A DNA stretch of 35,225 bases from Peptococcaceae bacterium BRH_c23. GTDB lineage: Bacteria > Bacillota_B > Desulfitobacteriia > Desulfitobacteriales > Desulfitobacteriaceae. The position numbers and the translations under genes were made by a program. Below are positions 16,042-25,132 of this stretch, piece by piece (position 1 is the stretch's first letter; each line of letters opens with the position of its first letter). A model generated the notes under the pieces. The model was given only the letters and a program-made list of their open reading frames with translations, was not told where the DNA came from and searched no databases. The stretch is from assembly GCA_000961805.1 (NCBI GenBank), contig LADV01000216.1:1-35225 (forward strand), read 5' to 3'.

Positions 16042-17667
16042 TTAATCGTGTTTAGGGATAAGCTTTCCAGCTTCCGTAGTTAAAATCTCTCCATTTGACA
16101 CAACAATCTGTCCATGAACTAGTGTGAAATTAAGCCCTATGGGAAATTCGGAGGGCTCGTTGAAATTCTCAATAGCATTGATTTTTTCTGGTTCAAAGAT
16201 GACTAGGTCAGCATCATAACCCGTTTTAACAAATCCCTTATTAGGTAGATTTAACCTGAGGGCTGGGTCTCCTGTGATTCGCTTGATACCTTCTGCCCAA
16301 GTCATGAGCTTTTTATCTCGGACATATTCTCCCAAGAACTTAGGGTATGTGCCATATAAACGGGGATGAGGTTTGCCCGTAGGAATTCCATCCGAACCTA
16401 TTTGACACAACGGGTGTTTCAGCAAAGCAACAATATCTTCCTCGGCAAAAAGATTGTGCAATACCATAGAACACCGACAATCCTCGCTAATCAAAAGTTC
16501 AGCGATCTGATCAATTATTTCATGAACGAGTTTGGTTGGTTCTAAGCCTGTTTTTCGGACTAACTCAGTCGCTGTTTGACCTTCAGCCCATTTGTTTCGC
16601 TGGTTAAAGGTCGAACTAATCATAATATTTGACCATCCTACCATTCCAACAAAGTTATCCCAACCCGGATAATCTGGTCCATTATCATTCAATTCTGCCT
16701 TTAGCCTAGCTCGCTGTTGAGGGTCCTTTAGTCTGCGAATAATTTCAGGACTACCACCTTCCTTGGCCCAAGGGGGTAGAATTTGAGACAAAAGTGTACT
16801 GCCGGCCCGATAAGGGTGCTGATCAAAGGTGACATCGACGCCATCCATCCTAGCTTGTTCCACCATTTCTATCAATTCCTGACCAGTAATACCGAACTTT
16901 GGATTAGCGTAGGAGCGCATATGGGATATCTGCAACTTAACCCCGGATTCTTTGGCTACAGCTAGGGCCTCGGTCATTCCCTCACGGACTTGGCGAGAGT
17001 GGCTGCGAATATGAATCATCATGATGCCATTATGAGCTGCCACCACCGAACTTAGTGCGACGAGTTCTTGTTTAGGGGCAAACATTCCTGGTAAATAAGC
17101 CAAACCATAGGAAATACCTAAAGCTCCCTGTGACATGGCTTCTTCCACGATCATGCTCATCCTCTCCAAATCCTTTGCTGAAGGTGTGACATTTTTTAAG
17201 CCTAAAACTTGGGCTCTAATAGCTCCATGCCCGATCAAAGGTACTATGTTGTTGGACTTTTTTGCTTTGTTTAAATCAGATAAAAAGGATGAAAAATTGG
17301 GCCAATCCCAAGTTTGGGGCAGATTTCCTAAGATTGGGGCTAAATAATTGCGCCAATCTTGCATCGTTTCCGTATGCGGAGCTGATCCGAGACCACATTG
17401 CCCAATCAGTTCAGTTGTAACCCCTTGTCTTATTCTACTTTCACGGATTGGACCAGACATAAACGGTACTAAGTCACAATGACTATGCACATCGATGAAC
17501 CCCGGAGCAACCATTTTGTGGGTGGCATCGATGACGAGGTTAGCGTCTGTTGACAGATCTTTAGCCACCTCTACAATCATGCCATCCTTAATCCCAACGT
17601 CATTATGCTTGGGCGTATTACCCGTTCCATCCAACACTAAGCCACCTATTATTGCAATATCTAACAT
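16042..17667 (-). CDS. N-acyl-D-amino-acid deacylase (amidohydrolase superfamily)
   Basis: Zinc amidohydrolase of 541 residues that would cut N-acyl-D-amino acids or a related amide. The metal site is complete: H61-S-H63 in GFIDVHSHCD, the bridging cysteine C91 in IGQCGLG, H147 in GHGAIR, H219 in IHIRSH, H249 in ISHMRS and the aspartate of IGSDGIPTGKPHPR. N- and C-terminal beta-sandwich pieces (LDIAIIGGLVLDGTG and YDADLVIFEPEKI) are typical of D-aminoacylases. The minus-strand ATG at 17667 is the first residue of the usual family start. It is isolated, between the DUF4125 remnant and a REP-like element. D-serine dehydratase further right would give a second D-amino-acid enzyme, but the two are 16 kb apart. 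Confidence 0.88.
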   Translation of the reverse strand: MLDIAIIGGLVLDGTGNTPKHNDVGIKDGMIVEVAKDLSTDANLVIDATHKMVAPGFIDVHSHCDLVPFMSGPIRESRIRQGVTTELIGQCGLGSAPHTETMQDWRNYLAPILGNLPQTWDWPNFSSFLSDLNKAKKSNNIVPLIGHGAIRAQVLGLKNVTPSAKDLERMSMIVEEAMSQGALGISYGLAYLPGMFAPKQELVALSSVVAAHNGIMMIHIRSHSRQVREGMTEALAVAKESGVKLQISHMRSYANPKFGITGQELIEMVEQARMDGVDVTFDQHPYRAGSTLLSQILPPWAKEGGSPEIIRRLKDPQQRARLKAELNDNGPDYPGWDNFVGMVGWSNIMISSTFNQRNKWAEGQTATELVRKTGLEPTKLVHEIIDQIAELLISEDCRCSMVLHNLFAEEDIVALLKHPLCQIGSDGIPTGKPHPRLYGTYPKFLGEYVRDKKLMTWAEGIKRITGDPALRLNLPNKGFVKTGYDADLVIFEPEKINAIENFNEPSEFPIGLNFTLVHGQIVVSNGEILTTEAGKLIPKHD

Positions 17668-17796
17668 TAATAACAGAACCTTTCAACTTAATCTTAACGT
17701 CTAATTAATAATTTACTCTACCAAAATAAAGTTGATTGTTCAACTTCCAAAAAGCACCTGTACCAATAAATGAGGTGGTCATTTCTGAGGAAAAAC

Positions 17797-17860
17797 AAGG
17801 GGTCAGGTGTGTTGTTTCGGATAATTAATTCGAAACAACACACCTGTCCCTCTGTTTCGG
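17797..17860. repeat. REP-like palindromic element, copy A
   Basis: Perfect 15-bp arms AGGTGTGTTGTTTCG (17805-17819) and CGAAACAACACACCT (17831-17845) around an 11-base centre, extended outward by GGGGT and GTCCCTCTGTTTCGG. The right arm with its extension is repeated in opposite orientation at 19836-19863, on the far side of the polysaccharide deacetylase gene. It follows the deacetylase stop by a few bases and could also serve as its terminator. Confidence 0.75.
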
Positions 17861-17865
17861 GGCGT

Positions 17866-19692
17866 TTAGGGAGTAAATGCGGGTCTACCCTCATCAATAA
17901 TTTCCGAACTTTCAAAAAAACCTTTAAGTAAAGCGGCTTGTGATTGTAAAGCCATGCCGTCAATATGTCTTCTATCCATCATTAGGTAATCATTTCCGCT
18001 TTTTAAGTATGGGTTTGGACCGACAGCACACAACACTTTGAAACCGTTATCGAGTAGATATTGAAACTTAGGGTCACCGGGTAGGACTGAACTTCCAAAG
18101 GGATAAATATATACATCCGTAAGGCCCGTAAAAGGGGCTACCTCCGTTTGCCAGCGCTGGGTATCTTTTGTCAATACAGTTAGGGGGATTTTTCTGGCAT
18201 CAAGGTGACCGTACCCATGGGAAGCAAAGGACCAGCCAGTTTCTTTCAAGCGTTTTATGATGATGAGTGCTTGATTTTTTTCAAAGTCGAAGTTGGGGGA
18301 GTCTAACTGATTTGTTCGGTACCCTAAAACCCCTTCATACCCAGTGAGAGCAAGGATACCTTTGGCTCCATTTAAAGAAAAGTCTTCGTGTTCCTGTACA
18401 AATTGATCGAGGATAGGGATGATTTCATTATCTCGAGAAGTAGTAGGTACTCCCTGTGGAGACAAGGAAAAGGTGGCAATATTTCCGTGTTCATCAAGGA
18501 TTAACTTATGCACTGTGCCATTCGGAATCATATATTCGTAGTAATTTAGGTCATCAATTGAAATAATCAAAGGCTTCTTACCGGCTGGTAGTAATAAATC
18601 TTTTCTAACAGTCAGAGGCTTCCCATCTTTCGAGGGGTTTAAAATTGCATGAATATCAATCAGGATATAGTTGTTTTTATATAAAGAATCTAGGATTTTT
18701 TTAAATTCTTTGACAGTTATAAACCAGTCATTAAAACCTTTAGATTGCTGGTCATTATCAAAAGCCAGCTCAGGATAAGCTAGTAAGGGGTGAAAAAATA
18801 TGTGTTCTATTGGTCCTTGATATACAACCATTGCGTGGGCTTTTTTGTAATCGGTTAGCTTGGTCAATATCTCACTATCATTCGGATAGTACTCGGAGAT
18901 CGTCTGAAGGGTATCGTAAGCTTCTTTGTATTGTTGCTCGTTGGCAAGAGCAGCGGCAATAGCTAGGTACTCTGAGTATACAATAGCTAAACCTTCTTTG
19001 ATTTTTTCCTGAGCAACTTGAAAGTCCTTTTCATCCTCTGGAATTACGTTTTGGTACAACGGTATGGACTTAAGGTAATCGTTAGTGGCGAAGTATTGAT
19101 TAGCAGTGGTTAAATCTTGACGGGATTGATAATAAGCTTCAAGTTCGATTTGATAGGATCTGACCGAATTTTCAAAGCCAAGTTTCTTTATGTTTTGCAG
19201 GTAATAAGTAATTTTATCGTAATCTGCCCCAGTATCAATATAAACCTTTGTAACCTCCTTTAACTGAGAATCAATAATGGGAAGCAACTCTTTTTGGAAT
19301 AGAGTAATCCCATGATTAAGTTCAGAGGTTTGGAAACCTGATTTCTCCAGTAAGATTTGATCGGTGATACTGGCAAATTTATTGGCTAAAATTTCGTTAA
19401 TCTGAATTGCGGTGGAATCTTTTAGTCTTCCACGAACTAGGGTATTGATCTCATTTAACTCAGTTCGGGCGTTATCGTACTGGTTGTTATGTACTAGGCT
19501 TATGAAGTTATCAAGTTTCGAGGATAGATGGGGGGGAATTACTAGATAACCAAATAAAGTGAGTATGATCAATACGACTTGGAATGAAAGCATAGCAAAG
19601 AGGAAAAGGTAAAATCCTAAAGGTTTAAAGCGGTTTACGAGCAGAGCATTGTTGTTAGGTTTATGTGGCTTAAAGTTTGGAACGGAATTCAT
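17866..19692 (-). CDS. Membrane-anchored polysaccharide deacetylase-family protein
   Basis: Protein of 608 residues with an N-terminal cytoplasmic stub, one membrane helix (about 24-51), a helical repeat region (about 55-275, TPR-like, with several Tyr/Asn-rich pairs) and a C-terminal NodB-type deacetylase domain. The catalytic region shows the metal-binding DD in SIDDLNYYEY (about 377-386) and SHGYGHLD (about 488-495); the family's conserved arginine is less clear. It would remove acetyl groups from cell-wall or exopolymer sugars outside the membrane. The unusually long helical spacer suggests a protein-protein or wall-distance role. The ATG at 19692 follows AGGGAGAG. The gene lies exactly between two related inverted repeats, so it may have moved as a unit, or the repeats may simply be intergenic REPs. 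Confidence 0.88.
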   Translation of the reverse strand: MNSVPNFKPHKPNNNALLVNRFKPLGFYLFLFAMLSFQVVLIILTLFGYLVIPPHLSSKLDNFISLVHNNQYDNARTELNEINTLVRGRLKDSTAIQINEILANKFASITDQILLEKSGFQTSELNHGITLFQKELLPIIDSQLKEVTKVYIDTGADYDKITYYLQNIKKLGFENSVRSYQIELEAYYQSRQDLTTANQYFATNDYLKSIPLYQNVIPEDEKDFQVAQEKIKEGLAIVYSEYLAIAAALANEQQYKEAYDTLQTISEYYPNDSEILTKLTDYKKAHAMVVYQGPIEHIFFHPLLAYPELAFDNDQQSKGFNDWFITVKEFKKILDSLYKNNYILIDIHAILNPSKDGKPLTVRKDLLLPAGKKPLIISIDDLNYYEYMIPNGTVHKLILDEHGNIATFSLSPQGVPTTSRDNEIIPILDQFVQEHEDFSLNGAKGILALTGYEGVLGYRTNQLDSPNFDFEKNQALIIIKRLKETGWSFASHGYGHLDARKIPLTVLTKDTQRWQTEVAPFTGLTDVYIYPFGSSVLPGDPKFQYLLDNGFKVLCAVGPNPYLKSGNDYLMMDRRHIDGMALQSQAALLKGFFESSEIIDEGRPAFTP

Positions 19693-19835
19693 AAAAGTCT
19701 CTCCCTCGTGTTAAAAAATGCACCATTTATAACAAGCTTTATTATTTTCGACAGAAAAGCATTATTTTCCTACCCAAGTCAAACAAGTTACGCAAGAAGA
19801 TTAGAGAAAATTTCAAAATATGTACAGTCAATTTG

Positions 19836-19952
19836 GGGAACAGAGGGACAAGAGTGTTGTTTCTTCTCTGTTTCTTCTCTGTTTCTTCTCTGTTTCTTCT
19901 CTGTTTCTTTGTTTTGTTTCTTCGAAACAGTGTACCTGCCCCCTGTTCCATT
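19836..19952. repeat. REP-like element, copy B, with expanded loop
   Basis: Imperfect inverted arms of about 26 bases: GGAACAGAGGGACAAGAGTG with TTGTTTC (19837-19863), and GAAACAGTGTACCTGCCCCC with TGTTCC (19924-19949). The left arm matches copy A (reverse strand) over GAACAGAGGGACA and TGTTGTTTC. The space between the arms is filled by the 11-bp tandem repeat. Several short ORFs across it translate the repeat and are not genes. Confidence 0.7.
19859..19902. repeat. Tandem repeat, four perfect copies of an 11-bp unit
   Basis: GTTTCTTCTCT is repeated four times without error (19859-19869, 19870-19880, 19881-19891, 19892-19902), followed by a partial fifth copy and a degenerate GTTTTGTTTCTTC. 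Perfect identity implies recent expansion by slippage, so copy number probably varies between strains. Confidence 0.95.
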
Positions 19953-20065
19953 CCCCACTCCTGCATTGGGTGTCTTTATTTAGATCGTTTTGGCTTAGGG
20001 ACTGCTTCTTTTTTAGGGGTAGAAAATCTAACACCCGAATGTTTAAAATTGTAAATAAAAAATTC

Positions 20066-20094
20066 TTAACATTATGCCAATTATAGTGTATTAT
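20066..20094 (+). promoter_or_regulatory. Probable promoter of acs
   Basis: TTAACA (20066-20071), 17-base spacer, TATTAT (20089-20094), about 30 bases before the acs start. Confidence 0.55.
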
Positions 20095-20124
20095 ATAACA
20101 AATAATAAATAGGAGGCGTGATAT

Positions 20125-22437
20125 ATGAAAGAGAAACACCGTGAAGGGTTACTGGAGGAAAAACGGTTGTTTTTCCCTCCTACAGGGTTTAGCTCAAATG
20201 CCGTAATTCAAAACCCTAAAATTCACGAACTAGGGCAGGAACGGACGAAGTTTTGGGACGAACAGGGGAAACGGTTGGACTGGTTTCAACCATGGGACAC
20301 TGTATTAGAGTGGAATCCTCCGTTTGCCAAGTGGTATGTTGGCGGAAAATTGAATGCAGCTTATAATTGCTTAGATCGACATTTAGAGGGGGCGCGTCGG
20401 AATAAAGCGGCACTAATATTTGAAGGAGAACTTGGAGAGCGTAGAGTCTTAACCTATCAAGATCTTCATCGTGAGGTATCCCAGTTTGCGAATGTTCTCA
20501 AGTCTTTAGGGGTAGAAAAGGGAGACCGCGTGACAATTTATATGCCCATGATCCCAGAGACTGTGATCGCTATGCTAGCTTGCGCTAGGCTTGGAGCTCC
20601 GCATACTGTCGTATTTGGTGGATTCAGTGCGGAAGCTTTGAGTGACAGAGTCCTAGACGCTCAGGCAAAGGTTGTCGTTACATCCGATGGAAGTTATCGT
20701 CGTGGAAATATCATTCCGTTGAAAGAAAGTGTGGATCAAGCACTTCGCGATGTCACTTGTGTTGAAAAAGTGATCGTTGTTCAACGGACGAGTCAGCCTG
20801 TTAATATGCAAGAAGAACGGGATATGTGGTATCACGAGGTCATTAAGAATGTCTCGCTCGTTTGTCCAGCCGAACCAATGGAAGCGGATGATATGCTTTT
20901 CATTCTTTACACGAGCGGAACAACTGGAAAACCCAAAGGAGTTGTTCATACTGTCGGTGGTTATATGGTTGGAGTTTCAACAACTCATGAATGGGTATTT
21001 GACCTCAAAGAAGAAGATGTCTATTGGTGTACTGCGGATGTTGGTTGGATAACAGGACATAGTTATTTGGTGTATGGACCATTATCTAATGGTGCAACGG
21101 TTGTTATGTATGAAGGAGCACCGGATTATCCGGAAAAGGATCGGTATTGGGAAATCATCGAGAAGTATAGGGTAACAATTTTATATACTGCACCAACCGC
21201 AATTCGCACGTTTATGAAATGGGGGGAAAGTTATCCTTTAGGCAGGGATCTATCAAGTTTACGACTCTTGGGTTCGGTCGGAGAACCGATTAACCCAGAA
21301 GCTTGGATGTGGTACTACAAATATATTGGGGGAGAGCGCTGCCCCATAGTAGATACCTGGTGGCAAACGGAAACGGGTATGATTATGATGACACCCGTTC
21401 CAGGGATTACCCCTCTAAAGCCAGGATCGTGCACGATCCCGTTCCCAGGTGTCCATTTAGAAGTAGTGGATTCTGTAGGCGATCCAGTACCGAAAGGTGA
21501 GGGGGGGTATTTAGTAGTTTGCGAGCCTTGGCCTGCGATGCTTAAAACGGTGTATGGTGATGACAAACGCTATGAGGACACGTATTGGAGCCAGTTTACT
21601 GGTGTGTATTTTACCGGAGATGAAGCGAAATGGGATGAAGATGGTTATTTCTGGGTGATTGGTCGCGTGGATGATGTCATCAATGTCTCGGGACATCGGA
21701 TTGGGACTGCGGAAGTAGAAGGTGCTTTGGTTGATCATCCATCGGTTGCTGAAGCAGCCTGCGTGGGTAGAATTCACGAAGTAAAGGGGCAAGCGGTGTT
21801 TGCCTTTGTCAGTTTAAAAGAAGGAATAGTAATCCACGATGGGCTAATTAATGAACTAAAAGCGCATGTTGTCCTAAAAATCGGTGCACTCGCCCGGCCA
21901 GATGACATTTTTTTGACGGCTGAATTACCTAAAACTCGAAGCGGAAAGATTATGAGGCGTCTTCTAAAGGACATCGCCGAAGGTCGGGCAATGGGTGATA
22001 CCAGCACCCTTGCAGATGTTGCTGTTATTAATTTTCTGAAAAAGAATATTGACGCCCAGAAAATCCTAGATGCGCGGAATGCCTCGCTAAAATTAGGGAG
22101 GAATAAGATTTTAATTCCTGACAATGCCACGTTTAATCGTTGTAAGGATGAGTCTTATGATGGGTACAGTTATACAGTATGGTTCTCTACACCTGCTAAG
22201 GATGGATCACGTCATCCAGTTACCCATTTTTATTGCTTTCAGTGGATAGAAAGACTGAACTTAGCGGCTCAAGTTGGTTTGGCAATCACAAATATCATGA
22301 TAAACAACAGTAGTGCAGTCGAAGCAATATTCGGAAGTGGGATACCAGATTTTAGCCATGCGGTGATCAATGAGGGGAATATTAAGGATGACTTATCAGA
22401 GGAAGGACAACTCTGCTTTTGTGGTTCAGAGGGCTAG
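20125..22437 (+). CDS. acs: Acetyl-CoA synthetase (AMP-forming) with C-terminal extension
   Basis: Activates acetate with ATP and CoA through acetyl-AMP. The core (1-650) is canonical: [19 protein letters not shown] (P-loop), [45 protein letters not shown], and [10 protein letters not shown] with K608, the lysine acetylated in regulated Acs proteins. Normal Acs ends about 45 residues after that lysine; this protein continues to 770. The extra 115-120 residues (from about 650) contain [31 protein letters not shown] and a C-terminal LCFCG, and I recognise no domain. The start ATG follows AGGAGGCG. It has its own promoter and a terminator further down. Acetate released from acetyl phosphate made by Xsc could be one substrate source. 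Confidence 0.93.
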   Translation: MKEKHREGLLEEKRLFFPPTGFSSNAVIQNPKIHELGQERTKFWDEQGKRLDWFQPWDTVLEWNPPFAKWYVGGKLNAAYNCLDRHLEGARRNKAALIFEGELGERRVLTYQDLHREVSQFANVLKSLGVEKGDRVTIYMPMIPETVIAMLACARLGAPHTVVFGGFSAEALSDRVLDAQAKVVVTSDGSYRRGNIIPLKESVDQALRDVTCVEKVIVVQRTSQPVNMQEERDMWYHEVIKNVSLVCPAEPMEADDMLFILYTSGTTGKPKGVVHTVGGYMVGVSTTHEWVFDLKEEDVYWCTADVGWITGHSYLVYGPLSNGATVVMYEGAPDYPEKDRYWEIIEKYRVTILYTAPTAIRTFMKWGESYPLGRDLSSLRLLGSVGEPINPEAWMWYYKYIGGERCPIVDTWWQTETGMIMMTPVPGITPLKPGSCTIPFPGVHLEVVDSVGDPVPKGEGGYLVVCEPWPAMLKTVYGDDKRYEDTYWSQFTGVYFTGDEAKWDEDGYFWVIGRVDDVINVSGHRIGTAEVEGALVDHPSVAEAACVGRIHEVKGQAVFAFVSLKEGIVIHDGLINELKAHVVLKIGALARPDDIFLTAELPKTRSGKIMRRLLKDIAEGRAMGDTSTLADVAVINFLKKNIDAQKILDARNASLKLGRNKILIPDNATFNRCKDESYDGYSYTVWFSTPAKDGSRHPVTHFYCFQWIERLNLAAQVGLAITNIMINNSSAVEAIFGSGIPDFSHAVINEGNIKDDLSEEGQLCFCGSEG

Positions 22438-22645
22438 GGAGATGAAATTAGAACGACTTAAAGGATACGTCTTAAATATCCAGAAGAAATCGATTGAGAA
22501 AAGGAAAGAAGAGGCTATTTAAATTAAAGTTTGTTGAAGTTGAGAATTTTTTACCAAATTAATTTATAATTCTACAATTTATACTGTATACTTTTAACAA
22601 ATTCCTTGTCGGTTGGCTAATAAAGTGATAATTTATGAATAATAA

Positions 22646-22715
22646 ATATGGAGCAAAGGCGCTCTTTAAAGATTTGGCACAACAATCTTTAGGGGGTCTT
22701 TGCTCCATATTTTTA
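22646..22715 (+). terminator. Intrinsic terminator downstream of acs
   Basis: Perfect 13-bp outer stem ATATGGAGCAAAG (22646-22658) / CTTTGCTCCATAT (22698-22710) followed by TTTTT, with a nested AAAGATT / AATCTTT stem inside. The 22438-22645 stretch before it holds only a doubtful 26-codon ORF. Confidence 0.85.
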
Positions 22716-22772
22716 CTATTTAATTTCAGAAGTTTAGCAACAATGGAAAAATTAACCCACTCTAAGAATTTA

Positions 22773-22801
22773 TTGTATTTTTTAGGTATAGGTAATATAC
22801 T
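22773..22801 (+). promoter_or_regulatory. Probable promoter of the BMP transporter operon
   Basis: TTGTAT (22773-22778), 17-base spacer, TATACT (22796-22801). Transcription would begin near 22808, some 250 bases before the first gene. Confidence 0.55.
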
Positions 22802-22826
22802 ATAGCTTGTACAGTAATTGGCAATT

Positions 22827-22870
22827 AAGCTTTCTGGAGATGGTTATCTCTAGGAAGCTTTTCTTCTTGG
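22827..22870 (+). terminator. Leader terminator/attenuator of the BMP transporter operon
   Basis: A 15-bp stem allowing two G-U pairs: AAGCTTTCTGGAGAT (22827-22841) / ATCTCTAGGAAGCTT (22846-22860), loop GGTT, then TTCTTCTT. It lies about 20 bases after the predicted start of transcription, so without antitermination most transcripts would end here. No known riboswitch aptamer is recognisable before it. Confidence 0.6.
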
Positions 22871-22898
22871 CAAGAAGGGGGTATAAGTATGGGGGGGC

Positions 22899-23003
22899 GT
22901 CCCTTCTCGCCATCACGGCGCCTTGCCATCCATGGAGGTGTTCTAATCTCGAACATCCTTGTTCGAGTCATGGCTACAGGGACACTCGGCCATCCATGGC
23001 CGG
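22899..23003. repeat. Structured GC-rich palindromic repeat in the operon leader
   Basis: Nested hairpins: outer GTCCCT (22899-22904) / AGGGAC (22978-22983), inner CTCGAACA (22948-22955) / TGTTCGAG (22960-22967), then CGGCCATCCATGGCCG (22987-23002). CCATCCATGG occurs twice. Composition is richer in GC than the surroundings. This looks like an interspersed (MITE- or REP-like) element inserted between promoter and gene; ORFs across it are spurious. Confidence 0.55.
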
Positions 23004-23060
23004 CGTAACTTGAAAATATACATATAATTGAATTTTCCAACAGGATGGAGTTGTAGAGTA

Positions 23061-24167
23061 TTGAACTTAAAATTCAGAGGGGTCATAAAACAAGTTTTAG
23101 TATTGTTTGCTGCTCTGGTGGGAGCATTGCTAGTAGGTGCATTATTTCTTCTTTTAGCCAAGTCGGATCCTATGAAAGCTTATGCTGTTATGTTTTCAGG
23201 CCCGGTGAATGACAAATACGGGATAACCGAGACTTTGGTGCGGACAGCCCCCCTGCTCTTGGTGGGGTTGGGTATCGTTATTTCATTCCGCAGCGGGATC
23301 ATTAACATTGGCGCGGAGGGTCAGATTTTGGCCGGAGCTATTGGGGCGGCTGCCGTAGCCACCTCCTTGCCTGGTTTGCCAGCGGTCATCCTGATGCCAC
23401 TGGTATTTCTGGTCGGCGGTTTGTGCGGCGCGATCTGGGGGGGGATTGCTGGCTGGCTGAAAGCGCGTCTATCAGTTAATGAGATTCTCAGTACAGTGAT
23501 GCTCAATCAGATTGCGTTTCAGTTATATATGTTTCTGATACGTGGACCGTTAATCGATCCTCAAGAGGTTTCTTATGGCACTGGCGTACCGCAAACAGCC
23601 TTAATCCCTGATCAGATCTGGCTTAGCAAGCTGATCCCAGGGACTCGACTTCATTCTGGAATAATTTTCGCGTTAGTGTTGGCGGTCTTGGTCTATATCT
23701 TTTTATGGCGAACCAGTATCGGATATCGTATGCGAGCAGTGGGTGCAGGACCTGAGGCCGCCCGATACGCCGGTATTAAAGTGGAATGGTACTTAGTACT
23801 AGCCATGGCTCTTGCTGGCGGAATGGCTGGACTGGCAGGTGTTGTAGAGGTGACGGGAGTACATCACCGCGCTTTAGAGGGTCTATCGGCAGGGTACGGA
23901 TTCAGTGGTATCGTTGCTGCTCTTTTCGGACGCTTGCATCCCTTAGGCACCATACCGGCCGCGGTGCTGTTCGGTGCGTTGCTTTTAGGGGCGGAGATGA
24001 TGCAAAGGGCTGTCAACATTCCTGCAGCCATGATCATGGTGATCCAAGGGCTTGTCGTCTTATTTGTGGTTTCTAGCGATTACTTCCTAAGGAACTCAGG
24101 TTCTTTAGCCCAATTAAAGGCTAAGTTATTTGGAGAAAAAGTGGACAAGCAAGGGGGCGAGTCATAA
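23061..24167 (+). CDS. ABC transporter permease, BMP/nucleoside type (first)
   Basis: Inner-membrane subunit of a BmpA-dependent importer of the nucleoside class (YufP/NupP-like), about 368 residues and nine to ten helices. The family motif GIINIGAEGQILAGA is present, followed by a long GIAGWLKARLSVNEILSTVMLNQIA coupling region and AVGAGPEAARYAGI. I chose TTG 23061, preceded by GGATGGAG, over the further TTG at 23028, which has no ribosome site and would place the Shine-Dalgarno inside the gene. It overlaps the next permease by one base (TAATG). It leads a four-gene operon behind an attenuator-like leader. Confidence 0.88.
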   Translation: MNLKFRGVIKQVLVLFAALVGALLVGALFLLLAKSDPMKAYAVMFSGPVNDKYGITETLVRTAPLLLVGLGIVISFRSGIINIGAEGQILAGAIGAAAVATSLPGLPAVILMPLVFLVGGLCGAIWGGIAGWLKARLSVNEILSTVMLNQIAFQLYMFLIRGPLIDPQEVSYGTGVPQTALIPDQIWLSKLIPGTRLHSGIIFALVLAVLVYIFLWRTSIGYRMRAVGAGPEAARYAGIKVEWYLVLAMALAGGMAGLAGVVEVTGVHHRALEGLSAGYGFSGIVAALFGRLHPLGTIPAAVLFGALLLGAEMMQRAVNIPAAMIMVIQGLVVLFVVSSDYFLRNSGSLAQLKAKLFGEKVDKQGGES

Positions 24168-25102
24168 TGGACGGTATCATCAATTCGGAAATAATCATCA
24201 TTATCCTTGCTGCTGGAATCCGTCTGGCCACGCCTTACCTTTTAGCTGCCTTAGGGGAAATGTTTGTCCAACGCTCGGGGGTTTATAACCTAGGCGTGGA
24301 AGGAATCATGATGATGGGCGCTTTTGCGGGATTTTATGCGACGCTTCAGCTGGGAAGTCCCCTCCTAGGCATTGCTGTCAGCCTGGTCGTAGGGGCGTTA
24401 ATGGGCTTGTTAATGGCCTTAGTCAGTGTGACATTTAAGGCTGAACAGGGAATTAGTGGTATAGGACTTTACATGTTTGGTTGGGGTCTGTCAGGGTTGC
24501 TTTTTCGCCTCTACGTGGGAGGCATTACTTCCGTCGAGGGCTTGAAGGCCGTAAAAATCCCACTGTTGAGTACAATTCCATTCCTTGGACCAGTACTATT
24601 TGATCATAACGGGTTAGTGTATACCGCGTTTATTCTAGTCCCCGTGACAGGTTTTATACTGTTTAAGACGAGTTGGGGTCTCAATGTGCGGGCTGTAGGC
24701 AATAAACCAGAGGCAGCGGACACCCTGGGGGTTAGTGTCGTACTTATTAGATATCAATGTTTGATTGTGGGCGGTATGCTGGCCGCTCTGGCTGGGGCTT
24801 TCTTAACAATAGGACAGGCTAATATGTATGCTGACAATATCACAGCAGGCAGAGGTTTTATCGCCATTGCCCTAGTTTACTTCGGACGCTGGAGTCCCTG
24901 GGGTATTCTGCTTGGCTCTCTCTTATTTAGTTTGGCGGATTCCTTTCAGAGCATGGTTCAAGTGCTGGGGATCAATTTCCCTTACGAATTGGCCGTCATT
25001 TTACCGTACATGGTCACAATTATTGCTTTAGCAATTTCCTATGGACGCGTCTGGTCCCCAGCAGCACTGGGTAAGCCCTTTCAGCGCGGAACCAGAGGTT
25101 AA
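24167..25102 (+). CDS. ABC transporter permease, BMP/nucleoside type (second)
   Basis: Second permease of the same importer (YufQ/NupQ-like), 311 residues with about nine helices. It shows GVYNLGVEGIMMMGAF, the partner of the GIINIGAEGQ motif in the first permease, and AVGNKPEAADTLGVSV in the cytoplasmic coupling loop. The start ATG overlaps the previous stop by one base and follows AAGGGGGCG, so the two permeases are translationally coupled and likely form a heterodimer. Confidence 0.92.
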   Translation: MDGIINSEIIIIILAAGIRLATPYLLAALGEMFVQRSGVYNLGVEGIMMMGAFAGFYATLQLGSPLLGIAVSLVVGALMGLLMALVSVTFKAEQGISGIGLYMFGWGLSGLLFRLYVGGITSVEGLKAVKIPLLSTIPFLGPVLFDHNGLVYTAFILVPVTGFILFKTSWGLNVRAVGNKPEAADTLGVSVVLIRYQCLIVGGMLAALAGAFLTIGQANMYADNITAGRGFIAIALVYFGRWSPWGILLGSLLFSLADSFQSMVQVLGINFPYELAVILPYMVTIIALAISYGRVWSPAALGKPFQRGTRG

Positions 25103-25132
25103 TTATAGAGAAAATTTAAGGAGGAAAAAGAC

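Noticed and set aside
19859..19902. Tandem repeat considered as a CRISPR array
   Set aside because: Units are 11 bp and directly adjacent without spacers, and no cas genes are present.
19663..20139. Several ORFs on both strands across REP copy B
   Set aside because: They are translations of the 11-bp repeat and its arms (strings of FLLCFFSVSS or RNREETEKKQ) and not proteins.
22442..22522. 26-codon ORF right after acs
   Set aside because: Its ATG directly abuts the only possible Shine-Dalgarno, with no spacing, and the lysine-rich peptide matches nothing known to me.
22802..22870. Purine or other known riboswitch before the nucleoside-type transporter
   Set aside because: The space between predicted start and terminator is only about 20 bases, and no known aptamer core could be recognised.
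22807..23161. ORFs across the GC-rich palindromic block before the BMP operon
   Set aside because: They overlap hairpins and repeats and have no family resemblance.
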